A stretch of DNA of 64,000 nucleotides from contig NZ_JAVLBQ010000009.1 in assembly GCF_031581265.1 (NCBI RefSeq), forward strand, positions 30,092 through 94,091. Reading direction: 5' to 3'. Origin of the DNA: Gracilimonas sp031581265. GTDB lineage: Bacteria > Bacteroidota > Rhodothermia > Balneolales > Balneolaceae. The notes beneath the pieces are model-generated. The model had not been told where the DNA came from. It saw only the letters and a program-made list of their open reading frames with translations, and ran no database searches. Position 1 is the first letter of the stretch, and every line of letters starts with the position of its first letter. The translations under genes were made by a program, and so were the position numbers. Positions 53,347 to 63,444 of this stretch are shown in pieces.

Positions 53347-56300
53347 ATGAGTACGGATAATTTAAATAACGAAGCTAATAATCAAGGGGGCGATAATGAA
53401 AATGTTGCAGACCGGAAAGAATTTTGGCTTTCTTCTTTTTCAGTAGATAACAGGATAAGTGTATTAGTACTGGTGGCGCTTATTGCCGTTATGGGGGTAA
53501 TTTCTTACGTAAGCATACCTAAAGAATCATTTCCTAACATAACAGTACCAAATGTTTTTGTTGTTACTATCTACCCGGGTGTTTCTCCGGAAGATATGGA
53601 GAGCTTGATTACCCGAAAGCTCGAAGATGAGTTGAGTAACATCAGCGATGTTAAAACAATGACTTCTACATCCTCTGAAGGTTATTCAAATATAAACCTG
53701 GAGTTTAATACCGGTATTGATATCGATGAAGCCCTGCAAAAAGTGCGGGAAAAAGTAGATTTAGCTAAGTCTGAGCTTCCCGAAGACGCCGAAGACCCAC
53801 AGATTCAAGAGGTGAATTTATCGGAATTTCCCATCATGCAAATAAACTTGTCGGGAGATTATAACCTCGACATTTTGAAAGAACTTGCTGAAGATCTTCA
53901 GGAGGAAATTGAGATGGTCCCCTCTGTTTTAGGGGTAGATTTAACGGGGGGCCTGGAAAGGGAAGTGCAAGTGGATGTAGACTTGCCCAAGCTTAAGTAC
54001 TACAATTTAAGTTTCACTGACATCATTGCCGCTATTCAACAAGAAAATGTGACCGTGCCGGGCGGTGATATCACTGTAGGCACAAAAAACTTTCTTTTAC
54101 GTGTGCCGGGTCAATATGAAACAACAGCTCCTATTGAGGATATTGTTATAAAAACCTTTGAAGGGCACCCGGTATATATTCGGGATTTAGCCTCCGTTAC
54201 ATTTGGATATAAAGACCGTGAAACCTATTCCACCTTAGATAATTCTCCGGTAATAACATTGGGTGTGAAGAAGCGAAGTGGCGAAAATATACTTGAGACT
54301 TCATCTGAGGTAAAACGTATCCTTGACGAAGCACTGCCTACCCTACCACCAAGTACGGTATACAAAATCACCAACGATCAAAGTACCGATATCAAAAACA
54401 TGGTGTCGAGTTTGGAAAATAATATCATTTCAGGGCTGATATTAGTAGTAGGTGTTCTGCTCTTTTTCTTGGGTGTTCGGAATGCTTCCTTTGTAGGAAT
54501 ATCCATTCCACTATCCATGTTTTTGTCCTTTATTGTACTCAGTGCTCTTGGAATAACTATGAACATGATCGTCCTGTTCTCGTTGATACTTGCACTGGGG
54601 ATGTTGGTTGACAATGCCATTGTGGTAGTTGAAAACATCTATCGATATCTGGAAGAAGGATATGACAATTTTGAGGCCGCTAAAAAAGGAACAGGTGAAG
54701 TTGCTTTACCTATTATAACCGGGACCACAACTACTGTGGCTGCCTTTGCTCCCATGATTTTTTGGCCGGGTATTGTCGGGGAGTTTATGGGATATCTTCC
54801 AAAGACATTAATTATTACCCTCTCAAGTTCACTTTTTGTTGGGTTGATTATTAACCCGGTGATTTGTGCTTTGTTTATGAAAGTGGACACAGAGTCGGGT
54901 AAACCGGTAATGACCAAACGTGGTAAACAAATTCTTTATGGCTTGGTTGGAGTTACTTTGGTAATACTGCTGGTTTCCAGCTTCATAACCTGGACGATGC
55001 TGATAGTTTTAGGCGGGATATTATGGCTGACCAACCGGTTTATTTTAAACCCTATTGGAAAGTGGTGGCAGCGAGAGGGACTTAATAATATGTTGGATAA
55101 ATATGAAAACACGTTGTCCTGGGCACTTGATCATCGATTGACTACTATAGGTATTTCTGTAGCAGTCTTGGTTTCCAGTATTGTTGTATTAACCGCTTTT
55201 TTCCCGGGATCGGAATTTTTCCCCGAAGACATTCCTCCGCGTGATGTGTATGTGCAAATAGAAACACCGGTAGGTACTGACGTTGAGTTTACCAAAAGCG
55301 TGGTAGATAAAGTTGCTGCCCGGGTTGAGCAAATGCCCTACAATATTGACTATAACACTATCTTAGCCGTTTCAGGTACAGCTATTTCAAGTGACCCAAG
55401 CGGGGGCGGCGGTGGAAATTCAACCCATTTAGGAACCGTAGCCATAAACTTCAAAGATTACGAAGAGCGCCAAAAAGATATTTTTGAGGCCATGGAGTAC
55501 ATGCGAAATAATCTTTCAGGTTTGGTTGCCGGCGCTAAAATCACCGTAGAGAAACCCCAGGATGGTCCGCCAACAGGCCCACCTATCAACCTGGAAATTT
55601 CGGGTCCTGAGATGAGGAGACTCACCCAAATTTCCAATGAAGTTTTAAGGAAACTGGAGTCCGATTCTATTTATGCAAAAATGGATGGGCTGGAATCTGA
55701 TTTACCCGAATCCCGCCCCGAGGTTAAAGTTGAGGTAGACCGGGAAAAGGCTGCATTGTTTGATCTGAATACCAACCAAATTGGTATGACTATAAGGCAA
55801 GCCATCAATGGTGTGGAAGCTTCAAAGTTCCGTGATGGTAAAGAAGAGTATGATATCATCGTTCGTCTTTCAGATGAATACAGAGATGACTTAAGTACTC
55901 TGGCTAACCTTACGATTTTTTATGAAGGTGTTCAGGTACCGCTTTCCGAAGTAGCAACATGGGAAGTGGGAGATGGTTTTGGCGGTATCCGTCATAAGGA
56001 ATCAGAGCGGGTGATAACGGTGAGTGCAGATGTGCGCTCAGGCTACCAGTCTAATGCCGTGCTGGCTGAAGCACAAACGTTGTTAAGTGATTACCTGGAT
56101 GGACTTCCAAGTGGCTACAGCTATGAGTGGACCGGACAACAGCAAGATCAGCAAGAATCGTTTGAGTTTTTAGGAAGAGCCTTTTTGATAGCCCTGTTTT
56201 TAATTGCGTTTATTTTGGTGTCTCAATTCAATTCTATCGCAAAACCGATCATCATTTTGAGCTCGGTAATTATGTCAACAGCAGGGGTTTTCTATGGATT

Positions 56301-56841
56301 GGTGACATTCCAAATGGCGCTTGGCCTTATGGCAATTTTAGGGATTATTTCATTGGCGGGAGTTGTAGTAAATAATGCCATTGTATTGATTGACTACATC
56401 GATATTTTGAGAAGCAGGGATAAACTTGATCTGCGTTCAGCACTGATTGAAGGTGGAAAAATTCGTTTCCGTCCTGTAATCCTGACTGCGATAACAACCA
56501 CGCTTGGTTTAGTTCCGTTAGCCATAGGCTTTAATTTTGACTTCATTGTGCTGGTTTCAACACCAATTGAGTTTTTCAGTAGTCTGGGTGAATATATTTA
56601 CTGGGGTGGTGAACAAGCAGCCTGGTGGGGCCCGATGGCTATTGCCGTTATTGTAGGGTTGATATTTGCTACCGCTCTAACACTTATCTTAGTTCCGGTT
56701 CTTTACAGCGTAATTGAGCGAGGACGAAGAAAATTAAACACTACTTTATTTGGAACTCCGGAGCCGGGCATTATCAAAGATCAGAGTGAACTGAATGGAG
56801 AGCCAAAGTCGAATGTAAATCTTCAGCCGAATACCTTATAG
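53347..56841 (+). CDS. RND-family multidrug efflux permease
   Basis: The 1164-aa inner-membrane pump has the AcrB-type layout: 12 membrane helices, two large periplasmic loops, and the proton-relay region GMLVDNAIVVVENIYRYLEE with Asp near residue 422. NNAIVLIDYIDILRSRDKLD is the matching segment in the second half. It is about 100 residues longer than AcrB, with extra hydrophilic sequence at both ends and an unusual insert near the last helices (FFSSLGEYIYWGGEQAAWWG). It would expel drugs or lipids using the proton gradient. It ends the operon, and a terminator follows. Confidence 0.93.
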   Translation: MSTDNLNNEANNQGGDNENVADRKEFWLSSFSVDNRISVLVLVALIAVMGVISYVSIPKESFPNITVPNVFVVTIYPGVSPEDMESLITRKLEDELSNISDVKTMTSTSSEGYSNINLEFNTGIDIDEALQKVREKVDLAKSELPEDAEDPQIQEVNLSEFPIMQINLSGDYNLDILKELAEDLQEEIEMVPSVLGVDLTGGLEREVQVDVDLPKLKYYNLSFTDIIAAIQQENVTVPGGDITVGTKNFLLRVPGQYETTAPIEDIVIKTFEGHPVYIRDLASVTFGYKDRETYSTLDNSPVITLGVKKRSGENILETSSEVKRILDEALPTLPPSTVYKITNDQSTDIKNMVSSLENNIISGLILVVGVLLFFLGVRNASFVGISIPLSMFLSFIVLSALGITMNMIVLFSLILALGMLVDNAIVVVENIYRYLEEGYDNFEAAKKGTGEVALPIITGTTTTVAAFAPMIFWPGIVGEFMGYLPKTLIITLSSSLFVGLIINPVICALFMKVDTESGKPVMTKRGKQILYGLVGVTLVILLVSSFITWTMLIVLGGILWLTNRFILNPIGKWWQREGLNNMLDKYENTLSWALDHRLTTIGISVAVLVSSIVVLTAFFPGSEFFPEDIPPRDVYVQIETPVGTDVEFTKSVVDKVAARVEQMPYNIDYNTILAVSGTAISSDPSGGGGGNSTHLGTVAINFKDYEERQKDIFEAMEYMRNNLSGLVAGAKITVEKPQDGPPTGPPINLEISGPEMRRLTQISNEVLRKLESDSIYAKMDGLESDLPESRPEVKVEVDREKAALFDLNTNQIGMTIRQAINGVEASKFRDGKEEYDIIVRLSDEYRDDLSTLANLTIFYEGVQVPLSEVATWEVGDGFGGIRHKESERVITVSADVRSGYQSNAVLAEAQTLLSDYLDGLPSGYSYEWTGQQQDQQESFEFLGRAFLIALFLIAFILVSQFNSIAKPIIILSSVIMSTAGVFYGLVTFQMALGLMAILGIISLAGVVVNNAIVLIDYIDILRSRDKLDLRSALIEGGKIRFRPVILTAITTTLGLVPLAIGFNFDFIVLVSTPIEFFSSLGEYIYWGGEQAAWWGPMAIAVIVGLIFATALTLILVPVLYSVIERGRRKLNTTLFGTPEPGIIKDQSELNGEPKSNVNLQPNTL

Positions 56842-56863
56842 GCGGCCGAAGAATTGAGTTTTT

Positions 56864-56897
56864 AAAGTCTGTGTATATTTCATGCACAGACTTTTTT
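56864..56897 (+). terminator. Intrinsic terminator after the RND permease gene
   Basis: A perfect 9-bp stem (AAGTCTGTG at 56865-56873 with CACAGACTT at 56885-56893) is followed by TTTT, 23 bp after the permease stop. Confidence 0.85.
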
Positions 56898-56946
56898 ATT
56901 GTATAAAACTTTTATCTTTACAGAAACTTCAAAACAAAAAACTTCC

Positions 56947-57354
56947 GTGATACAAAGACCTCAAACCGTATTTTTAGCTATAGCATCTCTGTTAAATTTC
57001 TCAGCTTATTTCACTGCTATTTATGAGAAGGCAATGAACGATCCTCAACTATGGATTGGAATTGGCCTGGCAAGTTCATTGATTATCCCTGTAATCATAA
57101 ATGTAGTGAGCATTTTTCTATATAATAACCGTCCGAATCAAATTTCATGGATCAAGCGCTCGGCTCTTATTCAGATTGTAGCTTTTGCTTTTTGTATAGG
57201 CATCTTGTTTTCGTTAGGTGGATTTGGAACCTATTTATGGGATGAAACCCTTGGCACCGGCTTGGTATTATTAGGGTTGGTATTTCAAATGCTCGCGGTG
57301 CGGTTCATTCGAAAAGACGAAGAATTAGTTCGCTCCATGGATAGAATTCGATAA
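56947..57354 (+). CDS. DUF4293-family membrane protein
   Basis: The 135-aa product (GTG start at 56947, giving the family's usual MIQR-type opening) has four hydrophobic helices and ends RFIRKDEELVRSMDRIR. This matches the small Bacteroidetes DUF4293 membrane family. A longer frame from 56899 adds a charged N-terminus that family members do not have and that would overlap the terminator region. Function unknown. The EamA gene follows 6 bp later. Confidence 0.72.
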   Translation: MIQRPQTVFLAIASLLNFSAYFTAIYEKAMNDPQLWIGIGLASSLIIPVIINVVSIFLYNNRPNQISWIKRSALIQIVAFAFCIGILFSLGGFGTYLWDETLGTGLVLLGLVFQMLAVRFIRKDEELVRSMDRIR

Positions 57355-57360
57355 CATATT

Positions 57361-58275
57361 TTGACTCAATCCTACTCTAAACTCAAAGTTTACTCTATCC
57401 TTGCCATTGGGTTAACTACCTTTGGTTTTGCCCCTGTATTAGTAAAATTTGCTACCGATTACTCAGCACTTCTTTTAGTAGCCATTCGCACAGTGGGTGC
57501 ATTTTTGATGTTAGTTCCCATGTACCTTTATCAAAAAAACAGCAATCAATATGATGTGAAAGCCGTAGGGAGTGACAACAAATGGATGGCCTTAGCCGGT
57601 ATTGCGTTAGGATTACACTTTACCTTGTGGATAAGCTCACTGTATTACACGTCAGTTGCATCGGCTTCGGTGCTGGTAACCATTCATCCCATTATGCTGA
57701 TTGTGGCTGAGCGAGTTTTATTCAAAATGAATTTTGCTCCAACTGTATGGATAGGAGTTTTTGTAGCTTTTGCAGGCTCTGTGCTACTTAGCGTTTCTGA
57801 CTATAACGCCGCTACTACTTTTGCAAACCCTGCTTTAGGAAACGGGATGGCCTTTGCAGCAGCAGCCATATTTGCCGTTTATTTTTTAATTGGCAGAAAA
57901 GTACGACAGAACCGATCCTGGCTGGGATATGTATTCCCCGTCTATGGATATGCTGCAGCAACCTGTGTGATCATTTTATTGGTAGTTGAAGGTCTGCCTG
58001 AGCAAATTGACAGCAGAGTATTTTGGGTTGGAATGGCTTTAGCGGTAGGACCACAACTTATGGGGCATGGTTCTTTGAATTATGCAGTAAAATTTGTCTC
58101 TCCAACACTCTTATCCACACTTATTTTAACGGAGCCTATTTTTGCAACGGTTCTGGCGTTCTTCATATTAGGTGAGCTGCCCGCCATTTTATCATTTGTG
58201 GCTATTTTTGTAACACTGGTTGGAGTGATGCTTACCTGGAAAAAGAAGCCAAAACATCAGAGAAATCAATCTTAA
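57361..58275 (+). CDS. EamA/DMT-family transporter
   Basis: The 304-aa protein has ten hydrophobic helices in two homologous halves, with FAPVLVKFATDYSALLLVAI near the start and SPTLLSTLILTEPIFATVLA in the second half, as in EamA transporters. These carry metabolites or amino acids across the inner membrane; the substrate cannot be read from sequence. The start is TTG, 6 bp after the DUF4293 gene, so the two are likely co-transcribed. Confidence 0.88.
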   Translation: MTQSYSKLKVYSILAIGLTTFGFAPVLVKFATDYSALLLVAIRTVGAFLMLVPMYLYQKNSNQYDVKAVGSDNKWMALAGIALGLHFTLWISSLYYTSVASASVLVTIHPIMLIVAERVLFKMNFAPTVWIGVFVAFAGSVLLSVSDYNAATTFANPALGNGMAFAAAAIFAVYFLIGRKVRQNRSWLGYVFPVYGYAAATCVIILLVVEGLPEQIDSRVFWVGMALAVGPQLMGHGSLNYAVKFVSPTLLSTLILTEPIFATVLAFFILGELPAILSFVAIFVTLVGVMLTWKKKPKHQRNQS

Positions 58276-58513
58276 GAAAAACTTAATTTAGCCTGTATTT
58301 CTTAAGAACTTCTGGGGTACCTGATCTAAATAAAAGGACGACAATGTTTTACTGAGGCTTTGAGTCTTTTAAATACTAAAAACGTTTACCGAGAAGTTGA
58401 GTTCAAAAAATTAGCATAAGACAAAAAATTAACCGTAATTGATAATAGTATAATTTTAGCATCTGGAATTGGATTTATTATCGTTTTTATAATAATGAAG
58501 AACACCGAAATTC

Positions 58514-60022
58514 ATGCTTTCAACTAAAAATCATATTGTTGGTTTGTCGAGGTACATACTGCTTAGTGGATGCAGTCTAATGCTCCTCGTAAGTTGTTCT
58601 GAGACATCAGAGCCTACACCACGTACGGGAAATTCCTTATCTGTTTCTGTGACTGAACCGGTCGAAAAAGATTTTGCGGAGATTAAAAACGAAGGCATTT
58701 TGCGGATGATAACCAGCTACAGCTCCGGTTCCTATTTCTTATATCTGGGTATACAGGTTGGTTTCGAATATGAATTGTTAAAAGCATTCACCAAAGAAAA
58801 TGATTTAGCTCTGGAAGTAGTCATTCCGGGACCCGGTGAAAGTCCCTATGATCTGTTAAATAGTGGTCGCGGTGATATTATAGCCGCCAACTACACCATT
58901 ACCCCGGAAAGAAGGCAGGTCGTCAATTTCACAAGGCCTTATAACTTAGTCGATCAGTTGGTAGTGGTTTCCGATGATTTGGGTTTTGAGCCCGAGAGTA
59001 TTACTGAACTTGAAGGAATACCTATCAGTGTCCGCAGGAACAGTTCTTATTATGTGAGATTGCAAGAGCTAAAGGAAGAGGGCTTTCCTATTGTAATAAA
59101 TACCATTCCTGAAGATGTAGACACCGAAACAGCACTTTTCCAGGTTGCTGATGGAGAATATCAGGCTACCATTGCTGACAATAATATCTATGATGCAGCA
59201 AGTAAATATATGACCGGGTTGGTTAAAGGACCGCTGATTGCTGAAAGTGATACCATCGCCTGGGCCATTCGAAAAAATGCGCCGGATCTTGAACATCAGT
59301 TAAACCAGTTTTTATATAAACATTTTAGGTTCAATGAAGATGGTGAGCCCAAAAGATCAGCTTTCCTGAATGTACTTAGGAAAAAATATTTTGAGTCAGG
59401 CAATCAAATTGCGGATTACTTCAGCCCCAATTATCAGGGAAATCAGTACAGCACCATTTCTCCTTATGATGAAATGATTAAGCAAATAGCTGATGAATAT
59501 GACTTAGATTGGGTGATGCTTACGGCTATAGCTGCCCAGGAATCCCGATTTAATCCGTCTTCGGTTAGTTGGGCCGGAGCGGTGGGTATTATGCAGGTGC
59601 TGCCCCGATTTTCTGAAATTTCGCCGGACTCGCTATACATTCCTGAAGTAAATATTCGGGAAGGGGCTAAAATTCTAAAATCCCACCTAAAACATTATGC
59701 TTACATGGATTCGACAAATCAATGGTCGTTTGCATTGGCGGCTTATAATGTGGGGCAGGGACATCTTGCAGATGCCCGTAGATTAGCTATTGATCATAAT
59801 AAAGATCCTAACGAGTGGGAAAATATTTCAGATGCATTATTGAAATTGATGCAGCGGAAATATTATCAAAATGCACGCTACGGTTTTTGCAGAGGGATAG
59901 AAACGGTGCGTTATGTTAATGAAATCATGAACCGCTACGATACCTATCAAACAATCCTTGCTTATAATGAGATGAAACAGTCTACGGGAAGAGGTGTGTT
60001 AGGTATTCAGACCTTTAATTAG
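58514..60022 (+). CDS. mltF: MltF-like membrane-bound lytic transglycosylase
   Basis: The 502-aa lipoprotein (lipobox near LMLLVSC, Cys 28) has a periplasmic solute-binding-type domain (about 55-275, GILRMITSYSSGSYFLYLGI) and a C-terminal SLT domain (about 320-480). The SLT domain has the catalytic Glu343 in AIAAQESRFNPSSVSWAGAV, then GIMQVLP and AAYNVGQGHLADAR. This is the MltF plan: it cleaves peptidoglycan glycan strands and is regulated by the first domain, which binds muropeptides. It is convergent with the RsbU-like gene and overlaps it by 8 bp. Confidence 0.9.
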   Translation: MLSTKNHIVGLSRYILLSGCSLMLLVSCSETSEPTPRTGNSLSVSVTEPVEKDFAEIKNEGILRMITSYSSGSYFLYLGIQVGFEYELLKAFTKENDLALEVVIPGPGESPYDLLNSGRGDIIAANYTITPERRQVVNFTRPYNLVDQLVVVSDDLGFEPESITELEGIPISVRRNSSYYVRLQELKEEGFPIVINTIPEDVDTETALFQVADGEYQATIADNNIYDAASKYMTGLVKGPLIAESDTIAWAIRKNAPDLEHQLNQFLYKHFRFNEDGEPKRSAFLNVLRKKYFESGNQIADYFSPNYQGNQYSTISPYDEMIKQIADEYDLDWVMLTAIAAQESRFNPSSVSWAGAVGIMQVLPRFSEISPDSLYIPEVNIREGAKILKSHLKHYAYMDSTNQWSFALAAYNVGQGHLADARRLAIDHNKDPNEWENISDALLKLMQRKYYQNARYGFCRGIETVRYVNEIMNRYDTYQTILAYNEMKQSTGRGVLGIQTFN

Positions 60023-61742
60023 CTTTTAAGATCAGCAGGGTAATGTCATCATACTGAACACCATCAGAAAAATCTTTAATGTCGTTGATGACTGCATTCA
60101 TGATATCCCTGGAGGATTTATCCCGATTTTCTTTCATACACTCAATTAAGCGCTCTTCTCCATATTCTTCGGTTTGATCCGGATCCATAGCTTCTGTTAC
60201 TCCATCGGTATAGCAAACAAGCAAGTCGCCGGGCTTTAATTCAATTCTTTCGGAATCGTAGGGAGCCATAGTAGGCATTGCACCCAAAATTACTCCACCG
60301 GCATCTAACTCTTTAGGTTCATCTTCATTTTTATGGAACAAAAGTGGATTATTGTGCCCGGCATTAACATAGTCTAAATATGTGCCATCACTTGAAATTT
60401 TGCCCCAGAAAAAGGTGATAAATTTATCAGCAGGAGTATTGTCATGAATGATATCGTTGATACTTCCGGTGGCTTGTGAAAGGGTAATATCAATAGGAGC
60501 GAGGGCGTGCAACATAGACTGAAGATTTGCCATAAGCAGTGAGGCAGGAACTCCTTTGCCGGTTACATCAGCGATAGCTAATATATGTCCGCCATCGGGA
60601 GTGTCAACCACATCAAAATAATCGCCGCCCACTTGTCGGGATGAAATATTGGTGCCTTCCAGGTCAAATCCCTCAATTTGCGGAACCGGGGATGGGAGCA
60701 ATCCTTCTTGAATGGTTTTAGCAAGGTTAAGCTCTTCTTCCATCTGCTTCTTCTCGATCTGTTCTTCAAGAAGAAGAGTTTTTTGAATTGTTAATAAGGC
60801 TAAATTTCCGAGGGATTGCAGAAAATCGACTTGCTCCCGGCTGTACTCTTCCTTGTTGGCAGGAGCCCCAACACCAACCACACCGATCTTTTCATTTTGA
60901 AACCGAAGTGCTATGACCAACTGAATACCATTCTTATCCAGGAAAGGACAGTCATGCTCTTGATCACAATAGAAAACATCATCCAGTTCAAATAGAGAGT
61001 TTATGTCTTTCTTAGAGGGCTTTTCTTTGAGGCCACTGCTTGCAATAACTGATTTCTCACCCTCTACATCCAAAACAAAGAAAAAGGTTCGGATAAGCAT
61101 TTGTCCCAGCATGGCAAACTTAAAAGTACGGGCGATTTCATCCTGATCAACCATCAGGTTAAAGTCTTTGCTGAGTTCAAGAAGGGTATGTAAATCGTGC
61201 ACCTTACGATCCAGTTTCCTGTTGATTCTTCGCAACTCTTGGAACATTCGCGAATTTGCAATAGCAACGGATGAAATGATTGTTAGGCTTTCAATAAACT
61301 CAAGTTCGCTTTCAGTAAAAGGTTGCTTGGTACCCTTGGGACCTAAACACAAAAACCCAAGATGATGATTGGTAGTTCTCAGGTTAAATAGGATACTTTC
61401 TTCCTGCAGGCCTATTTTCTCCATGAGTTCCGGGTATTTTTTCCCTTCTAAAACGGACGTTTCCAAGGCCTCAGCGTTAAAAGAAAGCTGAACGGTGTCA
61501 TCCTCATTAAGATGATTTTTCCCCTTGATTTTACTGACCTGGTAATGATCGTCCGGACCCTGGTTTATCAGGATCATACCCTTAGGGACTAACAATTTCC
61601 CCATGGTTATAAGCAACAAATTATTCAGAACAAAATCCGGTTCCTGCGACTCAATCAGCATTCGGCTTGTCTCGAGAAGGGTTCGAAGTTCAAACCGACT
61701 TTGACGCTCTTCAGTATTTGAAAGGCTCATCTTTTTATCCAC
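60015..61742 (-). CDS. RsbU-type PP2C (SpoIIE) phosphatase with GAF domains
   Basis: The 575-aa protein has two GAF-like sensor domains (about 15-165 and 185-325), a short coiled coil (EEQIEKKQMEEELNLAKTI), and a SpoIIE-type PP2C phosphatase domain (about 345-575). The phosphatase motifs RQVGGDYFDV, AIADVTGKG, VCYTDGVTEAMD and YDDITLLI are present. It would dephosphorylate the STAS protein encoded two genes upstream and so release a target. A Cys- and His-bearing patch (YCDQEHDCPF) lies in the second GAF region. The start is GTG at 61742 or ATG at 61730. It follows the RsbW-like gene by 6 bp. Confidence 0.9.
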   Translation of the reverse strand: MDKKMSLSNTEERQSRFELRTLLETSRMLIESQEPDFVLNNLLLITMGKLLVPKGMILINQGPDDHYQVSKIKGKNHLNEDDTVQLSFNAEALETSVLEGKKYPELMEKIGLQEESILFNLRTTNHHLGFLCLGPKGTKQPFTESELEFIESLTIISSVAIANSRMFQELRRINRKLDRKVHDLHTLLELSKDFNLMVDQDEIARTFKFAMLGQMLIRTFFFVLDVEGEKSVIASSGLKEKPSKKDINSLFELDDVFYCDQEHDCPFLDKNGIQLVIALRFQNEKIGVVGVGAPANKEEYSREQVDFLQSLGNLALLTIQKTLLLEEQIEKKQMEEELNLAKTIQEGLLPSPVPQIEGFDLEGTNISSRQVGGDYFDVVDTPDGGHILAIADVTGKGVPASLLMANLQSMLHALAPIDITLSQATGSINDIIHDNTPADKFITFFWGKISSDGTYLDYVNAGHNNPLLFHKNEDEPKELDAGGVILGAMPTMAPYDSERIELKPGDLLVCYTDGVTEAMDPDQTEEYGEERLIECMKENRDKSSRDIMNAVINDIKDFSDGVQYDDITLLILKAN

Positions 61743-61748
61743 GTGGCG

Positions 61749-62171
61749 TCAGAGTTTTTTGACCATTCGGATTTCATTTTTCTTCCCCTTACGATTGTAT
61801 TGCACCTGGTCCATTACTTTTCGAATCAGATACACGCCCATTCCCCCTCTCTTCTTCTGTTTAATGCGTTTCATAAGGTCGGGCTCACTGTAGGTGCTGG
61901 GGTCAAAACTTTCTCCCCGGTCCATCAATGAAATCCAAAGCTGGGTAGCATCAGAACCAATCTCAATATCAACTTTTTCGGAAGGGGTATTTTTATAGGC
62001 GTGTTTAATAATATTGGTATATGCTTCGTCAACGGCCAGGCGAATATCTGAAATGACCTTGTCGCTGAGTCCTATATCTTCGGCGTGGGCAGCTACAAAA
62101 TCACGTACTTCTGCCAGGTGCTCTGTAGAAGCATCAACAGATAGGGTTTGTATTTGTTTTGTTCCTGCCAC
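61749..62171 (-). CDS. RsbW-like serine kinase / anti-sigma factor
   Basis: The 140-aa protein is a GHKL ATPase of the HATPase_c_2 type. It has the N-box AVDEAYTNIIKHAY (Glu49, Asn53), the D-box-like LMDRGESFDP, and GMGVYLIRKVMDQV. RsbW-like kinases phosphorylate the STAS partner and bind a sigma factor or another effector. Located between the STAS gene (16 bp upstream) and the phosphatase (6 bp downstream), it completes a partner-switching module. No sigma-factor gene is adjacent, so the output is unknown. Confidence 0.9.
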   Translation of the reverse strand: MAGTKQIQTLSVDASTEHLAEVRDFVAAHAEDIGLSDKVISDIRLAVDEAYTNIIKHAYKNTPSEKVDIEIGSDATQLWISLMDRGESFDPSTYSEPDLMKRIKQKKRGGMGVYLIRKVMDQVQYNRKGKKNEIRMVKKL

Positions 62172-62187
62172 GGTATTCTGCTACTTC

Positions 62188-62535
62188 TTAATTGTCAAAG
62201 CTCTGTAACGCTTCTTTTTCATCTTCAAGGATATCGTATAAGGTAGGGAAGCCCAACAGATCAAAAACATTATAGACGCGGTCGTTCATGTTCGTTAGCT
62301 TTATATCTCCCCCTAAACTTCGCACATCCTCAATGTATGCCATAAAAACACCCAATCCGGCGCTGGCTATGTAATCGAGTTTGGAACAGTTTACGATTAT
62401 GGAATAGTTGTCATCTTCGATCAACGATTTTAAGGCATTCTCAAGATGGGAAGCTGTATGAGCATCCAGCTCACCGCTGATATCCAGTACAGTTACATTG
62501 CCTTTTTGGCGAGTAGCGATGCTGAAATTTTTCAT
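62188..62535 (-). CDS. STAS-domain anti-anti-sigma factor (RsbV/SpoIIAA-like)
   Basis: The 115-aa STAS protein has the phosphorylation site Ser58 in LDYIASAGLGVF, the position used in SpoIIAA. It should be phosphorylated by the RsbW-like kinase and dephosphorylated by the RsbU-like phosphatase encoded downstream. It is the first gene of the three-gene unit. In other bacteria such modules control stress sigma factors, biofilm or polysaccharide export. Confidence 0.92.
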   Translation of the reverse strand: MKNFSIATRQKGNVTVLDISGELDAHTASHLENALKSLIEDDNYSIIVNCSKLDYIASAGLGVFMAYIEDVRSLGGDIKLTNMNDRVYNVFDLLGFPTLYDILEDEKEALQSFDN

Positions 62536-62646
62536 TTCGCTTAAATTATAGTTTCTGAATAATGTTGAGGTCGCATAATAACGTAAACCAAAGAATTAGA
62601 AAAGTTTTAAGGGTAGAGGATTACGAATGTTGAAAAAAAAAGATGC

Positions 62647-62685
62647 AAAAAAATAGGGCATTGCATTTTTCATATGCAATGCCCT
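62647..62685 (-). terminator. Intrinsic terminator after the SPOR lipoprotein gene
   Basis: A 12-bp perfect stem (62655-62666 with 62674-62685) is followed on the minus strand by a run of seven T. It separates the SPOR gene from the RsbV-like operon. Confidence 0.88.
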
Positions 62686-62780
62686 GACTATTCATCAAGA
62701 GAGACGCTACTTGAGCGCATCTTTAATTAAGCAAATGCTTGGGAGAGAGACAACTATAAATTCCTGCCGTATTTTTTGAT

Positions 62781-63272
62781 TTAGCTATCAGCTCGTTCAA
62801 CTTGTGAAACCCAATACCCGGTATCTAATTCACTTCCCAATTCCTGTCCAAATTCTTCGGCTTCTTGTTCTGCTTCAAAAAACCCGACTCTGAGCCTGAA
62901 CCAAATATCTCCGGTGGCTTCATCTCCTATTTTTACCGTATAAACACTCGGGTAATCACGCTCCCTGAGCTGATCCCTATATTCGTTTGCCTGTGTTTCA
63001 GACCTGAAAGCTCCAACCTGAACGGCGTATTCTCCGTCTTCAGAAAACTGAGGTTGTGCTTCCTCTTCGGTAATTTGTTCCTGTTTGTTTACACGAGCTA
63101 AGCTATCTTCCCGGGCTTGCATCATTTCAGCTATTCGCTGTTCTTGAACTTGTTGTAATGAATCAAGTCTGGCTTGCTCAGCGGCTTGTCGTTCTTCTTC
63201 GCTGGGGCCGCATGCCTGGATGCTAAGTAAAGCAGCAGCGAGTAACAGCGTGTAAATCCCTAATTTTTTCAT
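62781..63272 (-). CDS. SPOR-domain lipoprotein
   Basis: The 163-aa protein has a lipoprotein signal (lipobox Cys 21, SIQACGPSEEE), a charged coiled-coil linker (about 25-65, Gln/Glu/Arg-rich), and a C-terminal SPOR domain (about 82-160) with YAVQVGAFRSETQANEYRD and WFRLRVGFFEAEQEAEEF. SPOR domains bind denuded peptidoglycan at the division septum, so this protein probably works in cell division or wall remodelling. It is monocistronic, with a terminator downstream, and divergent from the ABC ATPase gene. Confidence 0.88.
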   Translation of the reverse strand: MKKLGIYTLLLAAALLSIQACGPSEEERQAAEQARLDSLQQVQEQRIAEMMQAREDSLARVNKQEQITEEEAQPQFSEDGEYAVQVGAFRSETQANEYRDQLRERDYPSVYTVKIGDEATGDIWFRLRVGFFEAEQEAEEFGQELGSELDTGYWVSQVERADS

Positions 63273-63444
63273 GATTCCTAAAGTTAAATTGATGGTTGTA
63301 AATAGTTTTATTCTTATAAATTAAACTTACATCATCCCACTCTGTTTCACAAATATTGACGTATCTAAACTTTCAGAAAGACCTAAATAGTCCTTATCTT
63401 ATATAGACTGAATCTAAATGATTTTTTATTGGTTCAGAAAATGC

